Program-made: the position numbers and the translations under genes
The notes under the pieces: generated by a model
Database searches by the model: none
Seen by the model: the letters and a program-made list of their open reading frames with translations, nothing else
What the model was told of the DNA's origin: nothing
Part shown: positions 29,245-36,986 of the stretch, piece after piece
How the letters are laid out: each line of letters opens with the position of its first letter
How positions within the stretch are numbered: position 1 is the stretch's first letter
DNA from: Sphingomonas yantingensis
GTDB taxonomy: Bacteria > Pseudomonadota > Alphaproteobacteria > Sphingomonadales > Sphingomonadaceae
Direction: 5' to 3'
DNA: 64,000 bases
Assembly: GCF_014199325.1 (NCBI RefSeq)
Contig: NZ_JACIJJ010000001.1
Location: forward strand, 124,001 to 188,000

Positions 29245-29426
29245 CCAAGTCCAAGGGCTGCCCGATCTGCGATCGCCCCGCCAGCGCCGAGCACGCGCCC
29301 TTCTGCTCACAGGGGTGCCGCGACCGCGACCTGTTGCAATGGCTGGGCGAGGGCTATCGCCTGCCCGGCCGCCCCGTCGATCCGATGGAGATTGATGGGC
29401 TGGACAGGGGCGATTCGCCCGACTAA
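29241..29426 (+). CDS. yacG: DNA gyrase inhibitor YacG (zinc-binding)
   Basis: A 61-aa zinc protein with the four-cysteine site GCPICDRP...FCSQGCRDRD followed by DLLQWLGEGYRLPG and an acidic C-terminus. In E. coli YacG binds GyrB and inhibits supercoiling; the conserved Cys4 ligands and length fit. ATG 29241 overlaps the upstream stop by 4 nt. gyrB lies in the same window but about 27 kb away. Confidence 0.9.
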   Translation: MTKSKGCPICDRPASAEHAPFCSQGCRDRDLLQWLGEGYRLPGRPVDPMEIDGLDRGDSPD

Positions 29427-29466
29427 GAGGCGCGCTCCCAGCGGCGCTCCAAGGCCGCGGACCCGT

Positions 29467-29542
29467 GCCCGGGTAGCTCAGTTGGTAGAGCATGCGACTG
29501 AAAATCGCAGTGTCGGCGGTTCGACTCCGTCCCCGGGCACCA
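29467..29542 (+). tRNA. tRNA-Phe (GAA)
   Basis: A complete 76-nt cloverleaf with encoded CCA: acceptor GCCCGGG / CCCGGGC, D arm GCTCAGTTGGTAGAGC, anticodon stem TGCGA / TCGCA with loop CTGAAAA (anticodon GAA), T arm GGCGG-TTCGACT-CCGTC. No integrase or attachment repeat flanks it. It lies 40 bp after yacG, and the 156 bp that follow carry the promoter of the glycosyltransferase operon. Confidence 0.97.
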
Positions 29543-29643
29543 CTTTCCGAATAACGACATATCCCGCAGCCTGATCAGCGCAGGGCTGGAGCATGGTCCG
29601 ATTGACCGAGCATCGGCTATGATCGGGATCAATATTTCGTTCG

Positions 29644-29669
29644 GGACCCGAATCGAGCATCGCAACGTT
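29644..29669 (+). promoter_or_regulatory. Candidate EcfG general-stress promoter of the glycosyltransferase operon
   Basis: GGACC (29644-29648), a 17-nt spacer, and CGTT (29666-29669) resemble the alphaproteobacterial sigma-EcfG consensus GGAAC-N16/17-CGTT with one mismatch. Initiation about 7 nt later would leave a leader of about 20 nt ending in the AAGGA site before ATG 29699. No sigma-70 promoter with correct spacing is visible in the gap. Single-mismatch matches occur by chance, so this is a candidate. Confidence 0.4.
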
Positions 29670-29698
29670 CTCGTTTTTCAAGGAAAACGGGGGCAGGC

Positions 29699-31699
29699 AT
29701 GCACATCGTCCATCTTGCCCTGGGCGGTTGCCTGAAGGCGCCGCCGATCAAGTACGGCATCACCGCCGATACGGGCGGGCACATCGCCTATGTCATCGAC
29801 GCTGCGCTCGCGCAGGCGCGGCTGCGCTGGGTGGAGCAGGTGACGATCGTCACGCGCCGCTTCACCGATGCGAGATTGGGCGCCGTCCACGGCGCCGCGA
29901 CGGAGCCGGTTGCGCCCGGCGTTGCCATTCGACGGATCGCCACCCCGAGCCCCGGCTATCTCGAAAAGGAAGCGCTCGCGGCCGAGTTGCCGGCCTTTGT
30001 CGAGGCGTTCTGCGCCTATCTGGATGCGCTCGATCGCCGCCCCGACGTCATCCACGCTCATTTCGCCGATGCCGCAGCGGTCGCGGCGGAGGCCGAGCGC
30101 CGTTTCGGCATCCCCTTTGTCTACACGCCGCACGCGCTGGGCATCGACAAGCAGCGGCAGGGGCTGGAGTGCCCCGGCCTTGCCGCGCGGATCGAAGGCG
30201 AGCGGGCGGCGATCCGGGGCGCTTCGGCGGTCATCGTCTCCACGCGGGAAGAGGCATCGCGGCAGGTCGGCGGCTATGGCATGGCACCGGGTACGCGGGT
30301 GCATGTCGTCGCGCCCGGGGTGCCCGCGCGGCATGGCGACACAGGCTCGGCGATCACCGACCGGCTCGGCGAGTGGCTGAGCGATCCGGACAAGCCGATC
30401 ATCCTCGCGATCGCCCGCCCGGTGGCGAAGAAGAATCTTGCCGCGCTCCTTCGCGCCTATGCCGGCGATGCGGCGCTGCGCGAGGCGGCGAACCTCGTGA
30501 TCCTCGCCGGACAGCACGACCATGCGAGCGATGAGGAAGCGGCAGTGCTGGACGCACTCCGCGCGCTTGCCGGCCGGCCGTCGTTGGCGGGTCGGATTGC
30601 GCTGCCGCCGCGCCACGATGCGGGCGACGTGGCGGCGCTCTATGCGCGGGCGGCGGCGGGCGGGCTTTTCGTCAATCCGGCGCTCCACGAACCGTTCGGG
30701 CTGACGCTGCTCGAGGCGGCAGCGGCGGGCGTCCCCATCGTCGCGACGAACCGCGGCGGCGCGGCGGAGATCGTCGCGACGATCGGCCACGGCCTGTCCG
30801 TCGATCCGACCGACGAGGCGGCGCTCGCCGCGGCGATGCGCGCGATCCTGTGCAACCGCGCGCGGCACCGCGGCTTTGCCGAGGCGGGACGGCGCGGCGT
30901 CGGAACGTATGACTGGGATCGGTACGCCGCCGGGTCGGTGTCGATCTATGCCGACCTGGCCGAGCCCGGGCTGCTCGCCTGCGACATCGACAATACGCTC
31001 ACCGGCAGCCGCGCCGCTGCCGCTGCCTTCGCCGCGTGGCGCGGTGCCTCGTCGCTGCCGTTCGTCGTGGCGACGGGGCGCAGCCTGCCGATGGCGCGGA
31101 CGATCCTGTCGCGCTGGGGCTTGCCGGTGCCCGATGCCTTCATCGTCGATGTGGGCACGCGGATCATGCTGCCCGACGGGCGCGGCGGCTGGCGCGAGTG
31201 CGAGGATTATGCGGCGGCGCTGGACGAGGGGTGGGACCGCGGCGCGGTGGAGGCTGCGCTTGCCCCGCTCGACCTCGATGCGCAGCCGCCCGAGACCGCG
31301 GGGCCGCACAAGCTGAGCTATTTCGGCGGTGCGGGCGACGCGACGCGCATGCGCGGCGCGCTCGCGGCAGCGCGCGTGCGCGCGCAGGTGATCTTCTCGC
31401 ACGGCCGCCTGATCGACGTGATCGCGGCCACGGGAGGCAAGGCGCGGGCGATCGCCGCCTATGCGGCGCGCACCGGTTTGGCCCTGGCGCAGTGCGTCGC
31501 CGCCGGGGACAGCGGCAACGATATCGACATGCTGACCGCGTGCGGCCATGCGATCGTCGTCGGCAATGCGGGCGACGAACTCGCCGTTCTGCCCGACCGG
31601 CCGGGGCTCTACCGCGCGGCGGCCTGCCATGCCGATGGTGTGATCGAGGGGCTGGCGCGGCTTGGCCTCGCTGCCTTGCCCATCGCGAAGGTCGCATGA
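29699..31699 (+). CDS. Sucrose-phosphate-synthase-like GT4 fused to a HAD phosphatase
   Basis: A 666-aa two-domain enzyme. Residues 1-420 are a GT4 glycosyltransferase of the sucrose-phosphate-synthase type: LGGCLKAPPIKYGITADTGG (nucleotide/sugar site), HAHFADAA, YTPHALGIDK, and the E-x7-E motif HEPFGLTLLEAAAAGVPIV. Residues about 425-660 are a HAD-IIB phosphatase: ACDIDNTLTG (DxDxT), VATGRS, and GDSGNDIDML near 603. The pairing would make and dephosphorylate a disaccharide phosphate in one chain, as in sucrose synthesis, giving a free compatible solute; the sugars are not decidable from sequence. ATG 29699 follows AAGGA. The next start overlaps its stop. Confidence 0.85.
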   Translation: MHIVHLALGGCLKAPPIKYGITADTGGHIAYVIDAALAQARLRWVEQVTIVTRRFTDARLGAVHGAATEPVAPGVAIRRIATPSPGYLEKEALAAELPAFVEAFCAYLDALDRRPDVIHAHFADAAAVAAEAERRFGIPFVYTPHALGIDKQRQGLECPGLAARIEGERAAIRGASAVIVSTREEASRQVGGYGMAPGTRVHVVAPGVPARHGDTGSAITDRLGEWLSDPDKPIILAIARPVAKKNLAALLRAYAGDAALREAANLVILAGQHDHASDEEAAVLDALRALAGRPSLAGRIALPPRHDAGDVAALYARAAAGGLFVNPALHEPFGLTLLEAAAAGVPIVATNRGGAAEIVATIGHGLSVDPTDEAALAAAMRAILCNRARHRGFAEAGRRGVGTYDWDRYAAGSVSIYADLAEPGLLACDIDNTLTGSRAAAAAFAAWRGASSLPFVVATGRSLPMARTILSRWGLPVPDAFIVDVGTRIMLPDGRGGWRECEDYAAALDEGWDRGAVEAALAPLDLDAQPPETAGPHKLSYFGGAGDATRMRGALAAARVRAQVIFSHGRLIDVIAATGGKARAIAAYAARTGLALAQCVAAGDSGNDIDMLTACGHAIVVGNAGDELAVLPDRPGLYRAAACHADGVIEGLARLGLAALPIAKVA

Positions 31700-32841
31700 T
31701 GCGGCCTTTTGGTTACTTCGTCCATCATCAGGGGCGCGGCCATGCCGAGCGGTTGGCGGCGATCGCCAATGCGCTGCCCACGGCGCGCCCGCTCACCGTC
31801 TTTTGCGCGCGGGACGATATCTTCCCGGCGCTGCCCGGCCATGTCGAGATCGTGAAGCTTCCCTCGCTGTTCGAACCGACGGGCGAGGAGAGCGGCGGCA
31901 TGGACTGGGTGCCCACGCCGCAGACGCTGCACTGCGCGCCGCTCGGCTGGCCGGGCATCCGCCGGGCGATGGCGGTGATGACCGACTGGTTCGACCGCGC
32001 CGACCCTGCGCTCATGGTCAGCGATGTGTCGGCCGAGGTGGCGCAGCTCGCGCGCATCTGCTCGGTCCCGCACGTGAAGGTGCTCCAGCACGGCGACCGC
32101 GGCGATGCGGGGCATCGGGCGGCCTATGACGGGGCGGCGGGGTTGCTCGCGCCGTTCCATGCCGCGCTGGCGCAGCCCGAGTGGACGCCCGAATGGCGGG
32201 CCAAGACGTGTTTCGCCGGGGGGCTGGGCGTCGATACGCGCGTGCCCGAGCGGGAAGTCGCGCGGCAGCGGATCGGCGTGGCCGCGGGCGAGGAGATGAT
32301 CCTCGTCCTGTCGGGCGGCGGCGGCGCGGGGTTCGCACAGGCTCCGATCGGCGTCGGCGCACGTTCGAGGCCCGGCGCGCGCTGGATCACGATCGGCAAC
32401 GTCCAGCGCGACTGGCACGCCACCGAGCCCGCCAATGTCGAGCATCGCGGCTGGGTCGAGGATGCGGCGGACCATATCGCCGCCGCCGACCTGATCGTCG
32501 CGTCGACGGGCAACACTACCTGCCAGCAGATCCTCGCCGCCGGCCGGCCCTGGCTGGCGGTGCCCGAATGGCGCTATTTCGACGAGCAGCATGCCAAGGC
32601 GGCGGCGCTGGCCGCTGCGGGGGCGGCGACGGTGCGCCCCCATCTGCCCGCCTCGGCGCACGCCTGGACCGCCGCGCTCGCCGAGACGCTCGGCAACCAT
32701 CGCCCCGCCGTTCAGCAGGCGATGATCGACGACGACCCGGCCGAGCGCGTCGCCTTCTGGCTCGAAACGCTCGCCGAGCGCCTTTGGAACCCTGAGCCCG
32801 CACCACAGACCACCCCCGACGATGGAGCCCTGATCCGATGA
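31696..32841 (+). CDS. MurG-like (GT-B) glycosyltransferase
   Basis: A 381-aa protein with a GT-B fold. The N-terminal GYFVHHQGRGHAERLAAIANAL is a typical acceptor-side loop. The C-terminal half carries LVLSGGGGAGFAQAPIG, WVEDAADHIAAADLIVASTGNTTCQQILAAGRPWL (positions 255-290) and PEWRYFDEQHAKAAALAAAG, the nucleotide-sugar site pattern of GT28/MurG-type enzymes. No membrane segment is visible. ATG 31696 (or ATG 31699) overlaps the stop of the upstream synthase. Donor and acceptor unknown. Confidence 0.8.
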   Translation: MMRPFGYFVHHQGRGHAERLAAIANALPTARPLTVFCARDDIFPALPGHVEIVKLPSLFEPTGEESGGMDWVPTPQTLHCAPLGWPGIRRAMAVMTDWFDRADPALMVSDVSAEVAQLARICSVPHVKVLQHGDRGDAGHRAAYDGAAGLLAPFHAALAQPEWTPEWRAKTCFAGGLGVDTRVPEREVARQRIGVAAGEEMILVLSGGGGAGFAQAPIGVGARSRPGARWITIGNVQRDWHATEPANVEHRGWVEDAADHIAAADLIVASTGNTTCQQILAAGRPWLAVPEWRYFDEQHAKAAALAAAGAATVRPHLPASAHAWTAALAETLGNHRPAVQQAMIDDDPAERVAFWLETLAERLWNPEPAPQTTPDDGALIR

Positions 32842-33767
32842 ACAGCCTTTCGGTCGTCACGCTTGCCAGCGGCCGGCCCGATCACCTGACCAACGTCGTC
32901 GAGGGGCTTTGCCGGCAGACGCAGCAGCCGGCCGAACTGATCGTCGCGGTGATGCAGGACGCGCTCTATACGTTGCCCGAAGCACCGTTCCCCACCCGCC
33001 AGATCCACATTCTCGCCGACGAGCTGCCGCTCGCGGCCGCGCGTAATGCCGCTGCGGCGACTGCGGTGGGGGAGGGGCTGGTGTTCCTCGACATGGACTG
33101 CATCCCGACGCCCGACCTCGTCGCCGACTATGCCGCGGGCCTCGCCGAACTCGACGGGCTCATCATGGGGGAGGTCATGTACCTGCCCGGCGGCGCGACG
33201 GCGGGCGCGTGGACCTACGAGGGGTTCGCCGCGGTGGCGGAGCGGCATTCGGACCGCCGCGGGCCACCGCCCTCGGGGATCGAGATCTGCGCCGACTATC
33301 GCTGCTTCTGGTCGCTCAACTTCGCGATGCGCCGCGCGACCTTCCTCGCCACCGGCGGCTTCGACGAGCGCTATGCCGGCTATGGCGGCGAGGATACCGA
33401 CTTCGGCAAGACGATCAGCCTGGCGGGCGTGCCGATCGCGTGGATCAAGGGCGCGCTCGCCTATCACCAGTACCACCCGCACCACATGCCGCCGGTCCAC
33501 CATCTCGACAGCGTGGTGCGCAATGCCGAGCTGTTCGAGGCGAAGTGGGGATACCGGACGATGGGCCACTGGCTCCACGCGTTCCGCCTGATGGGGCTGG
33601 TTGACGACACCCCCGGCCAGCCGATCCGCATCCTGCGCCGCCCCGACGAGGCTGACCGCGCGCTCACCGGCCAGCAGAGCCACATGCCCTATGCCAATTC
33701 CGCGCGCGTCCTGCGCCAGCTTCAGGCCGAGGCGTTGCAGGTCACCACGGTGACGGTCGCCGCGTGA
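32838..33767 (+). CDS. GT2/GT7C-type glycosyltransferase
   Basis: A 309-aa GT-A fold enzyme: SVVTLASGRPDHLTNVVEGL at the start, LAAARNAAAATAVGEGLVFLDMDCIP containing the metal-binding DxD, and GGFDERYAGYGGEDTDFG, the galactosyltransferase-type acceptor segment. It therefore uses a nucleotide sugar and Mn2+. ATG 32838 overlaps the previous stop (ATGA), and its own stop overlaps the next start (GTGA), so it lies in a fully coupled four-gene unit. Confidence 0.83.
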   Translation: MNSLSVVTLASGRPDHLTNVVEGLCRQTQQPAELIVAVMQDALYTLPEAPFPTRQIHILADELPLAAARNAAAATAVGEGLVFLDMDCIPTPDLVADYAAGLAELDGLIMGEVMYLPGGATAGAWTYEGFAAVAERHSDRRGPPPSGIEICADYRCFWSLNFAMRRATFLATGGFDERYAGYGGEDTDFGKTISLAGVPIAWIKGALAYHQYHPHHMPPVHHLDSVVRNAELFEAKWGYRTMGHWLHAFRLMGLVDDTPGQPIRILRRPDEADRALTGQQSHMPYANSARVLRQLQAEALQVTTVTVAA

Positions 33768-34840
33768 GGATCGCCGTCCTCGCGCACCTTCGCCAGCCGA
33801 TCGCCGAGCCGTTCGCCGGCGGCATGGAATCGCATTGCTGGCATCTGGTGCGCGGACTGGCGGCACGCGGGCACGAGGTGGTGCTGTTCGCCTCTGGCGA
33901 CAGCGACGCGGCGTTCGCGATCGATCCCGTGCTCGCCAAGCATTACGAGCGTGCCTTTCCCTGGGATGTCTATCGCGGGTCGGCGGTGCTGACCGGCTAT
34001 CTCGACGCCGCATACGGCGCGGCATGCGACCGGATCGCGCGCGGCGCTTTCGACGTCGTCCACAACAACAGCCTTCACCGCTTCCCGCTGGAGCCGCGGC
34101 GGACGGCGGCGGTGCCGACGGTCACCTCGCTCCACGTGCCGCCCTATGACGCGCTCCACTGGTTCGTGCGGGCGAGTGCGGCGCCCGGTCACCGGCTGAC
34201 GGTCACATCGGCGCGGCAACTGGACGCCTGGTGGCCGGAGGGGGCACCGGCGGAGGCATCGGTGCTCCACAACGGCATCGACCCCGATCGCTGGCCGTTC
34301 GTCCCCATGGGCAATGGCGAGGCGGTGTGGTGCGGGCGGATCACCCCGAACAAGGGCGCGCACCACGCCATCGACGCGGCGCGGCGGGCGGGCGTGCCCC
34401 TCACGCTGTTCGGCGCGATCGAGGATGCCGATTACTGGGCGGCGGAGGTCGAGCCCCGCCTCGGCCCCGCAATCCGCTATGGCGGGCACCTGCGCGGCGC
34501 GGCGCTGGCAGCGGAAGTGGGCCGCGCATCGGTCTTCGTGTTCACGCCCTGCTGGGACGAGCCCTTCGGCCTCGTCGCGATCGAGGCGATGGCCTGCGGG
34601 CTTCCCGTCGCCGCGTTCGACATGGGCGCTGCGGCCGAAGTGGTGGGCGAAGGCGGGGTGGTCGTTCCGCCCGGCGACGTCGCCGCACTGGCCCGCGCGA
34701 TCGGCGAAGCGGCGGCGATCCCGCGCGCGGTGCCGCATGCGCGGGTCCGCCGCTGCTTCACGCACGACCGCTGGCTCGACGGCTGCGAATCGCTCTATCG
34801 ACAGGTCGCCACAACCGAGCGCGAACCTGCGTTCGCCTGA
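33764..34840 (+). CDS. GT4-family glycosyltransferase
   Basis: A 358-aa GT-B glycosyltransferase: RIAVLAHLRQPIAEPFAGGMESHCW, VHNNSLHRFPL, a nucleotide-binding VWCGRITPNKGAHHAI, and the E-x7-E site CWDEPFGLVAIEAMACGLPVAAF. GTG 33764 overlaps the stop of the GT2 gene. It is last in the operon and ends 42 bp before a TetR gene in the same orientation. Substrates unknown. Confidence 0.85.
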   Translation: MRIAVLAHLRQPIAEPFAGGMESHCWHLVRGLAARGHEVVLFASGDSDAAFAIDPVLAKHYERAFPWDVYRGSAVLTGYLDAAYGAACDRIARGAFDVVHNNSLHRFPLEPRRTAAVPTVTSLHVPPYDALHWFVRASAAPGHRLTVTSARQLDAWWPEGAPAEASVLHNGIDPDRWPFVPMGNGEAVWCGRITPNKGAHHAIDAARRAGVPLTLFGAIEDADYWAAEVEPRLGPAIRYGGHLRGAALAAEVGRASVFVFTPCWDEPFGLVAIEAMACGLPVAAFDMGAAAEVVGEGGVVVPPGDVAALARAIGEAAAIPRAVPHARVRRCFTHDRWLDGCESLYRQVATTEREPAFA

Positions 34841-34882
34841 CGCGTCGCGGTCCGATTTGAAAGCGGCGCCCGCGCGTCGTAT

Positions 34883-35527
34883 ATGCGTGCGATGGTCACG
34901 GTTCTCGATCACGACATTCAGGGCGATTGCGTCCAGGCGCAGAAGGGCCGCCCGCGCGGTTTCTGCACCGACACCGCGCTGGCCGCGGCGCTGCGTGTGT
35001 TCTGGACCAAGGGCTATGAAGGCGCCTCGATCAGCGACCTCACTGAGGCGATGGGGATCACCCGGCCGAGCATGTATGCCGCGTTCGGCAACAAGGAATC
35101 GCTCTTCCGCCACGCACTCGACCTCTACGAGCGCGAGAAGCTCGACTATATCGGCCGTGCGCTCGCCGCCCCCACCGCGCGCGGCGTTGCCGAGCGGATG
35201 ATGCGCGGCGGGATCGAGACGCAGACCAGCGACTGCGCGGCCAAGGGCTGCCTCAGCGTCATCTCCAGCCTGCCCTGCGGCGACGATGCGCAGGCAATTC
35301 GGGAGGAAGTGATCGCGCGCCGCGCCTCCTCGCACGCAGCGATGCTCGCCCGGTTCGAGCGCGCGCAGGCCGAGGGCGATTTCGGCGCCGACATCGCGCC
35401 CGACGATCTCATCCACTACCTGTTCGCCGTGCTTCAGGGCCTGGCGGTGCAGGCGAGCGCGGGCGTCCCGCGCGAGCAGCTTGCCCGGACCGTCGACTTC
35501 ACGCTCGACATCTGGCCGACGCGCTGA
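34883..35527 (+). CDS. TetR/AcrR-family transcriptional regulator
   Basis: A 214-aa regulator. The N-terminal helix-turn-helix is clear: FCTDTALAAALRVFWTKGYEGASISDLTEAMGITRPSMYAAFGNKESLFRHALDLYE (residues 26-82). The C-terminal ligand domain contains paired cysteines (SDCAAKGCLSVISSLPCGDD) that could sense thiols, metals or electrophiles; this is inference. It starts at ATG 34883 or ATG 34892. Two palindromes immediately downstream (35536-35596) look like sites for a regulator of this kind. Confidence 0.9.
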   Translation: MRAMVTVLDHDIQGDCVQAQKGRPRGFCTDTALAAALRVFWTKGYEGASISDLTEAMGITRPSMYAAFGNKESLFRHALDLYEREKLDYIGRALAAPTARGVAERMMRGGIETQTSDCAAKGCLSVISSLPCGDDAQAIREEVIARRASSHAAMLARFERAQAEGDFGADIAPDDLIHYLFAVLQGLAVQASAGVPREQLARTVDFTLDIWPTR

Positions 35528-35535
35528 ACTTTTTT

Positions 35536-35596
35536 CTGTACCGGGCGGTACAGAACGATTGACGGCGACTGAATGAACTTCTATACCGCTTGGTAT
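35536..35596 (+). promoter_or_regulatory. Strong promoter flanked by two palindromic operators
   Basis: Operator 1 is CTGTACCG-GG-CGGTACAG (35536-35553), a perfect palindrome. A promoter follows: TTGACG (35559-35564), exactly 17 nt, TATACC (35582-35587). Operator 2, ATACC-GCTT-GGTAT (35583-35596), covers the -10. Both share the ACCG/CGGT-type half-site expected of a TetR dimer. The layout is a classic repressed promoter, but the first well-supported gene (35710) starts about 115 nt past the predicted start site. The regulator upstream at 34883 is the obvious candidate. Confidence 0.65.
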
Positions 35597-35709
35597 GGAA
35601 GTCGGGATCGACCCTCCTTCCACCATCGAAAAGGCGGCGACGTTCGGCGGCGCGCGAGCTATGCGGTTCGCGGCGGGGCTGTGCGGCCGGGTTCAGGGAA
35701 GGACGGTTC

Positions 35710-36102
35710 ATGGCATATCTCGCTTTCGCCGAAGTGGCAGCCGGCAGCGCCGCTGCTCCTGCGCCCGCCAGCTTCCGCGCGAAGCCCGCGTTCAGCCCGC
35801 TCGAATGGTCGGTCGTCGCACTTGCGCGCCGGGACAAGGTGGCATCGCTGCGTGAGCCGGGCCGCGTCGCGGTCGCGATGGGCGTCCTGTTCGGCGAGCG
35901 GCCCAACCCGCGCCTCGCCGATCCGAAGCTAGAGGCACTGCGCCGAATGGCGGTGCTGAGCTGGCGGCACGGGTATGAGGTCGACACCTCCGAGATCCGC
36001 CGGTTCGTCGATGCGGGTTATGACCTCCGCCAGTACGAGCTCATGGTCGACAGCATCGCCGCCGACAACGCCCGCGCCTCGGGCAAGCGCCGCGCCGCCT
36101 GA
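35710..36102 (+). CDS. Conserved-looking protein of unknown function
   Basis: A 130-aa soluble protein. After an Ala/Pro-rich N-terminus (MAYLAFAEVAAGSAAAPAPA) it has a helical core LEWSVVALARRDKVASLREPGRVAVAMGVLFGERPN, then RRMAVLSWRHGYEVDTSEIRRFVDAGYDLRQYELM (last segment near residues 78-112). ATG 35710 follows AGGGAAGGA. No signal peptide, membrane helix or recognised motif. The operator-bearing promoter at 35559 could transcribe it with a long leader. I do not recognise a function. Confidence 0.7.
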   Translation: MAYLAFAEVAAGSAAAPAPASFRAKPAFSPLEWSVVALARRDKVASLREPGRVAVAMGVLFGERPNPRLADPKLEALRRMAVLSWRHGYEVDTSEIRRFVDAGYDLRQYELMVDSIAADNARASGKRRAA

Positions 36103-36142
36103 ACCCCTTGCCCTGACGGCCGAAGCGGGGCAGGCGGGTGTC

Positions 36143-36349
36143 ATGCTCGTCGAGATCGGCCGCTACAATCGCATCGAAGCCCATGTCGTCGTCGGCGCGC
36201 TGGAGGCCGCGGGCATCCCCGCGATCGGCTTCGACGGCGAGATGAGCCTGGGGGAGGGCAGCGCCTTCCTCATCCCCGTCCGCGTCATGGTCGACGCCGA
36301 CGACGAGCGCGAAGCCCGCGCCGTGATCGCCGAGGCGCTGGAAGGCTAG
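36143..36349 (+). CDS. DUF2007-type small protein
   Basis: A 68-aa protein matching the DUF2007 pattern: MLVEIGRYNRIEAHVVVGALEAAGIPAI, a central strand with two prolines, then RVMVDADDEREARAVIAEALEG. Such domains are ferredoxin-like and resemble P-II-type folds; the family is sometimes labelled putative signal transducer, without proven activity. It begins at ATG 36143, 40 bp after the previous gene, and is followed by a palindromic repeat. Confidence 0.72.
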   Translation: MLVEIGRYNRIEAHVVVGALEAAGIPAIGFDGEMSLGEGSAFLIPVRVMVDADDEREARAVIAEALEG

Positions 36350-36361
36350 CTCCCTTTTGCT

Positions 36362-36462
36362 CCCCTCTCTGGAAGAGAGGGGCTGGGGGTTGGTAGGCCC
36401 GTCGTCTGGCGGCACCCACCCCATCGGCCAACCCACCTCAACCCCTCCCTGCCAGGGAGGGG
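36362..36462. repeat. Dispersed-type palindromic repeat downstream of the DUF2007 gene
   Basis: Two hairpins: CCCCTCTC (36362-36369) with GAGAGGGG (36375-36382), and CCCCTCCC (36442-36449) with GGGAGGGG (36455-36462). The intervening GGGTTGG and CCAACCC stretches can pair over a longer range, folding the whole into one structure. It lies between the DUF2007 stop and the glnK promoter and could end transcription from the left. Only one copy is present in the window. Confidence 0.6.
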
Positions 36463-36588
36463 CTTTGCACATCGGCACGGCCCCTCACCTGCCTCAAAAA
36501 CAGGCAGCTTCTCGCGGCTGCACAAATTTCACACTTCCGTAACGAAGTTTCGTTGCCGCAGGCGCCCGTAACCCGGGTTTTTCGCGTT

Positions 36589-36603
36589 TGGCACGCGCCT
36601 TGC
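36589..36603 (+). promoter_or_regulatory. Sigma-54 promoter of glnK-amtB
   Basis: TGGCACG (36589-36595), 4 nt, TTGC (36600-36603) is a near-perfect -24/-12 RpoN element, placed 33 bp before ATG 36637. TGCAC half-sites near 36466 and 36520 could contribute to NtrC binding, though no full TGCAC-N-GTGCA palindrome is evident. AACGAA-GT-TTCGTT (36541-36554) is another perfect palindrome upstream. Nitrogen-limitation control through NtrC is family knowledge. Confidence 0.88.
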
Positions 36604-36636
36604 GAAGTTGACCCCGGGACACAGCCAGGGGGCGCC

Positions 36637-36975
36637 ATGAAACTCGTCATCGCCATCATCAAACCGTTCAAGCTCGACGAGGTGCGTGAGGCGCTCACCG
36701 AAATCGGCGTGGCGGGCATGACCGTCAGCGAAGTGAAGGGCTTCGGCCGCCAGAAGGGTCAGACCGAAATCTATCGCGGCGCCGAATACTCCACGAACAT
36801 GGTGCCCAAGATCAAGGTCGAGGTCGTCTGCGCCTCCGACCTCGCCCCGCGCGTGGTCGAGGCGGTGCAGGCCGCCGCCAACACCGGCGCGATCGGCGAC
36901 GGCAAGATCTTCGTGCTCGACGTCGGACAGGCGGTTCGCATCCGCACCGGCGAAACCGACCAGACCGCGCTTTGA
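36637..36975 (+). CDS. glnK: P-II nitrogen regulatory protein
   Basis: A 112-aa P-II trimer subunit that senses ATP/ADP and 2-oxoglutarate and blocks AmtB when nitrogen is abundant. The T-loop is intact: GFGRQKGQTEIYRGAEYSTN, with the uridylylated tyrosine in RGAEY. The C-terminal signature GAIGDGKIFVLDVGQAVRIRTGETD is complete. ATG 36637 gives the invariant MKLVIAIIKPFKLDEVREAL. The link to amtB and the sigma-54 promoter make it the GlnK type rather than GlnB. Confidence 0.96.
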   Translation: MKLVIAIIKPFKLDEVREALTEIGVAGMTVSEVKGFGRQKGQTEIYRGAEYSTNMVPKIKVEVVCASDLAPRVVEAVQAAANTGAIGDGKIFVLDVGQAVRIRTGETDQTAL

Positions 36976-36986
36976 AGGGGGGACCG

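Noticed and set aside
29602..29623. TTGACC and TATGAT before the glycosyltransferase operon
   Set aside because: Spacing is 10 nt, incompatible with a sigma-70 promoter.
29678..31630. 650-codon minus-strand frame
   Set aside because: Antisense to the sucrose-phosphate-synthase-like gene; no start signal.
35595..35855. 86-codon frame directly at the operator-bearing promoter
   Set aside because: It begins at the predicted transcript start without a leader, is Arg/Ser-rich with no family character, and runs out of frame through the better-supported 35710 gene.
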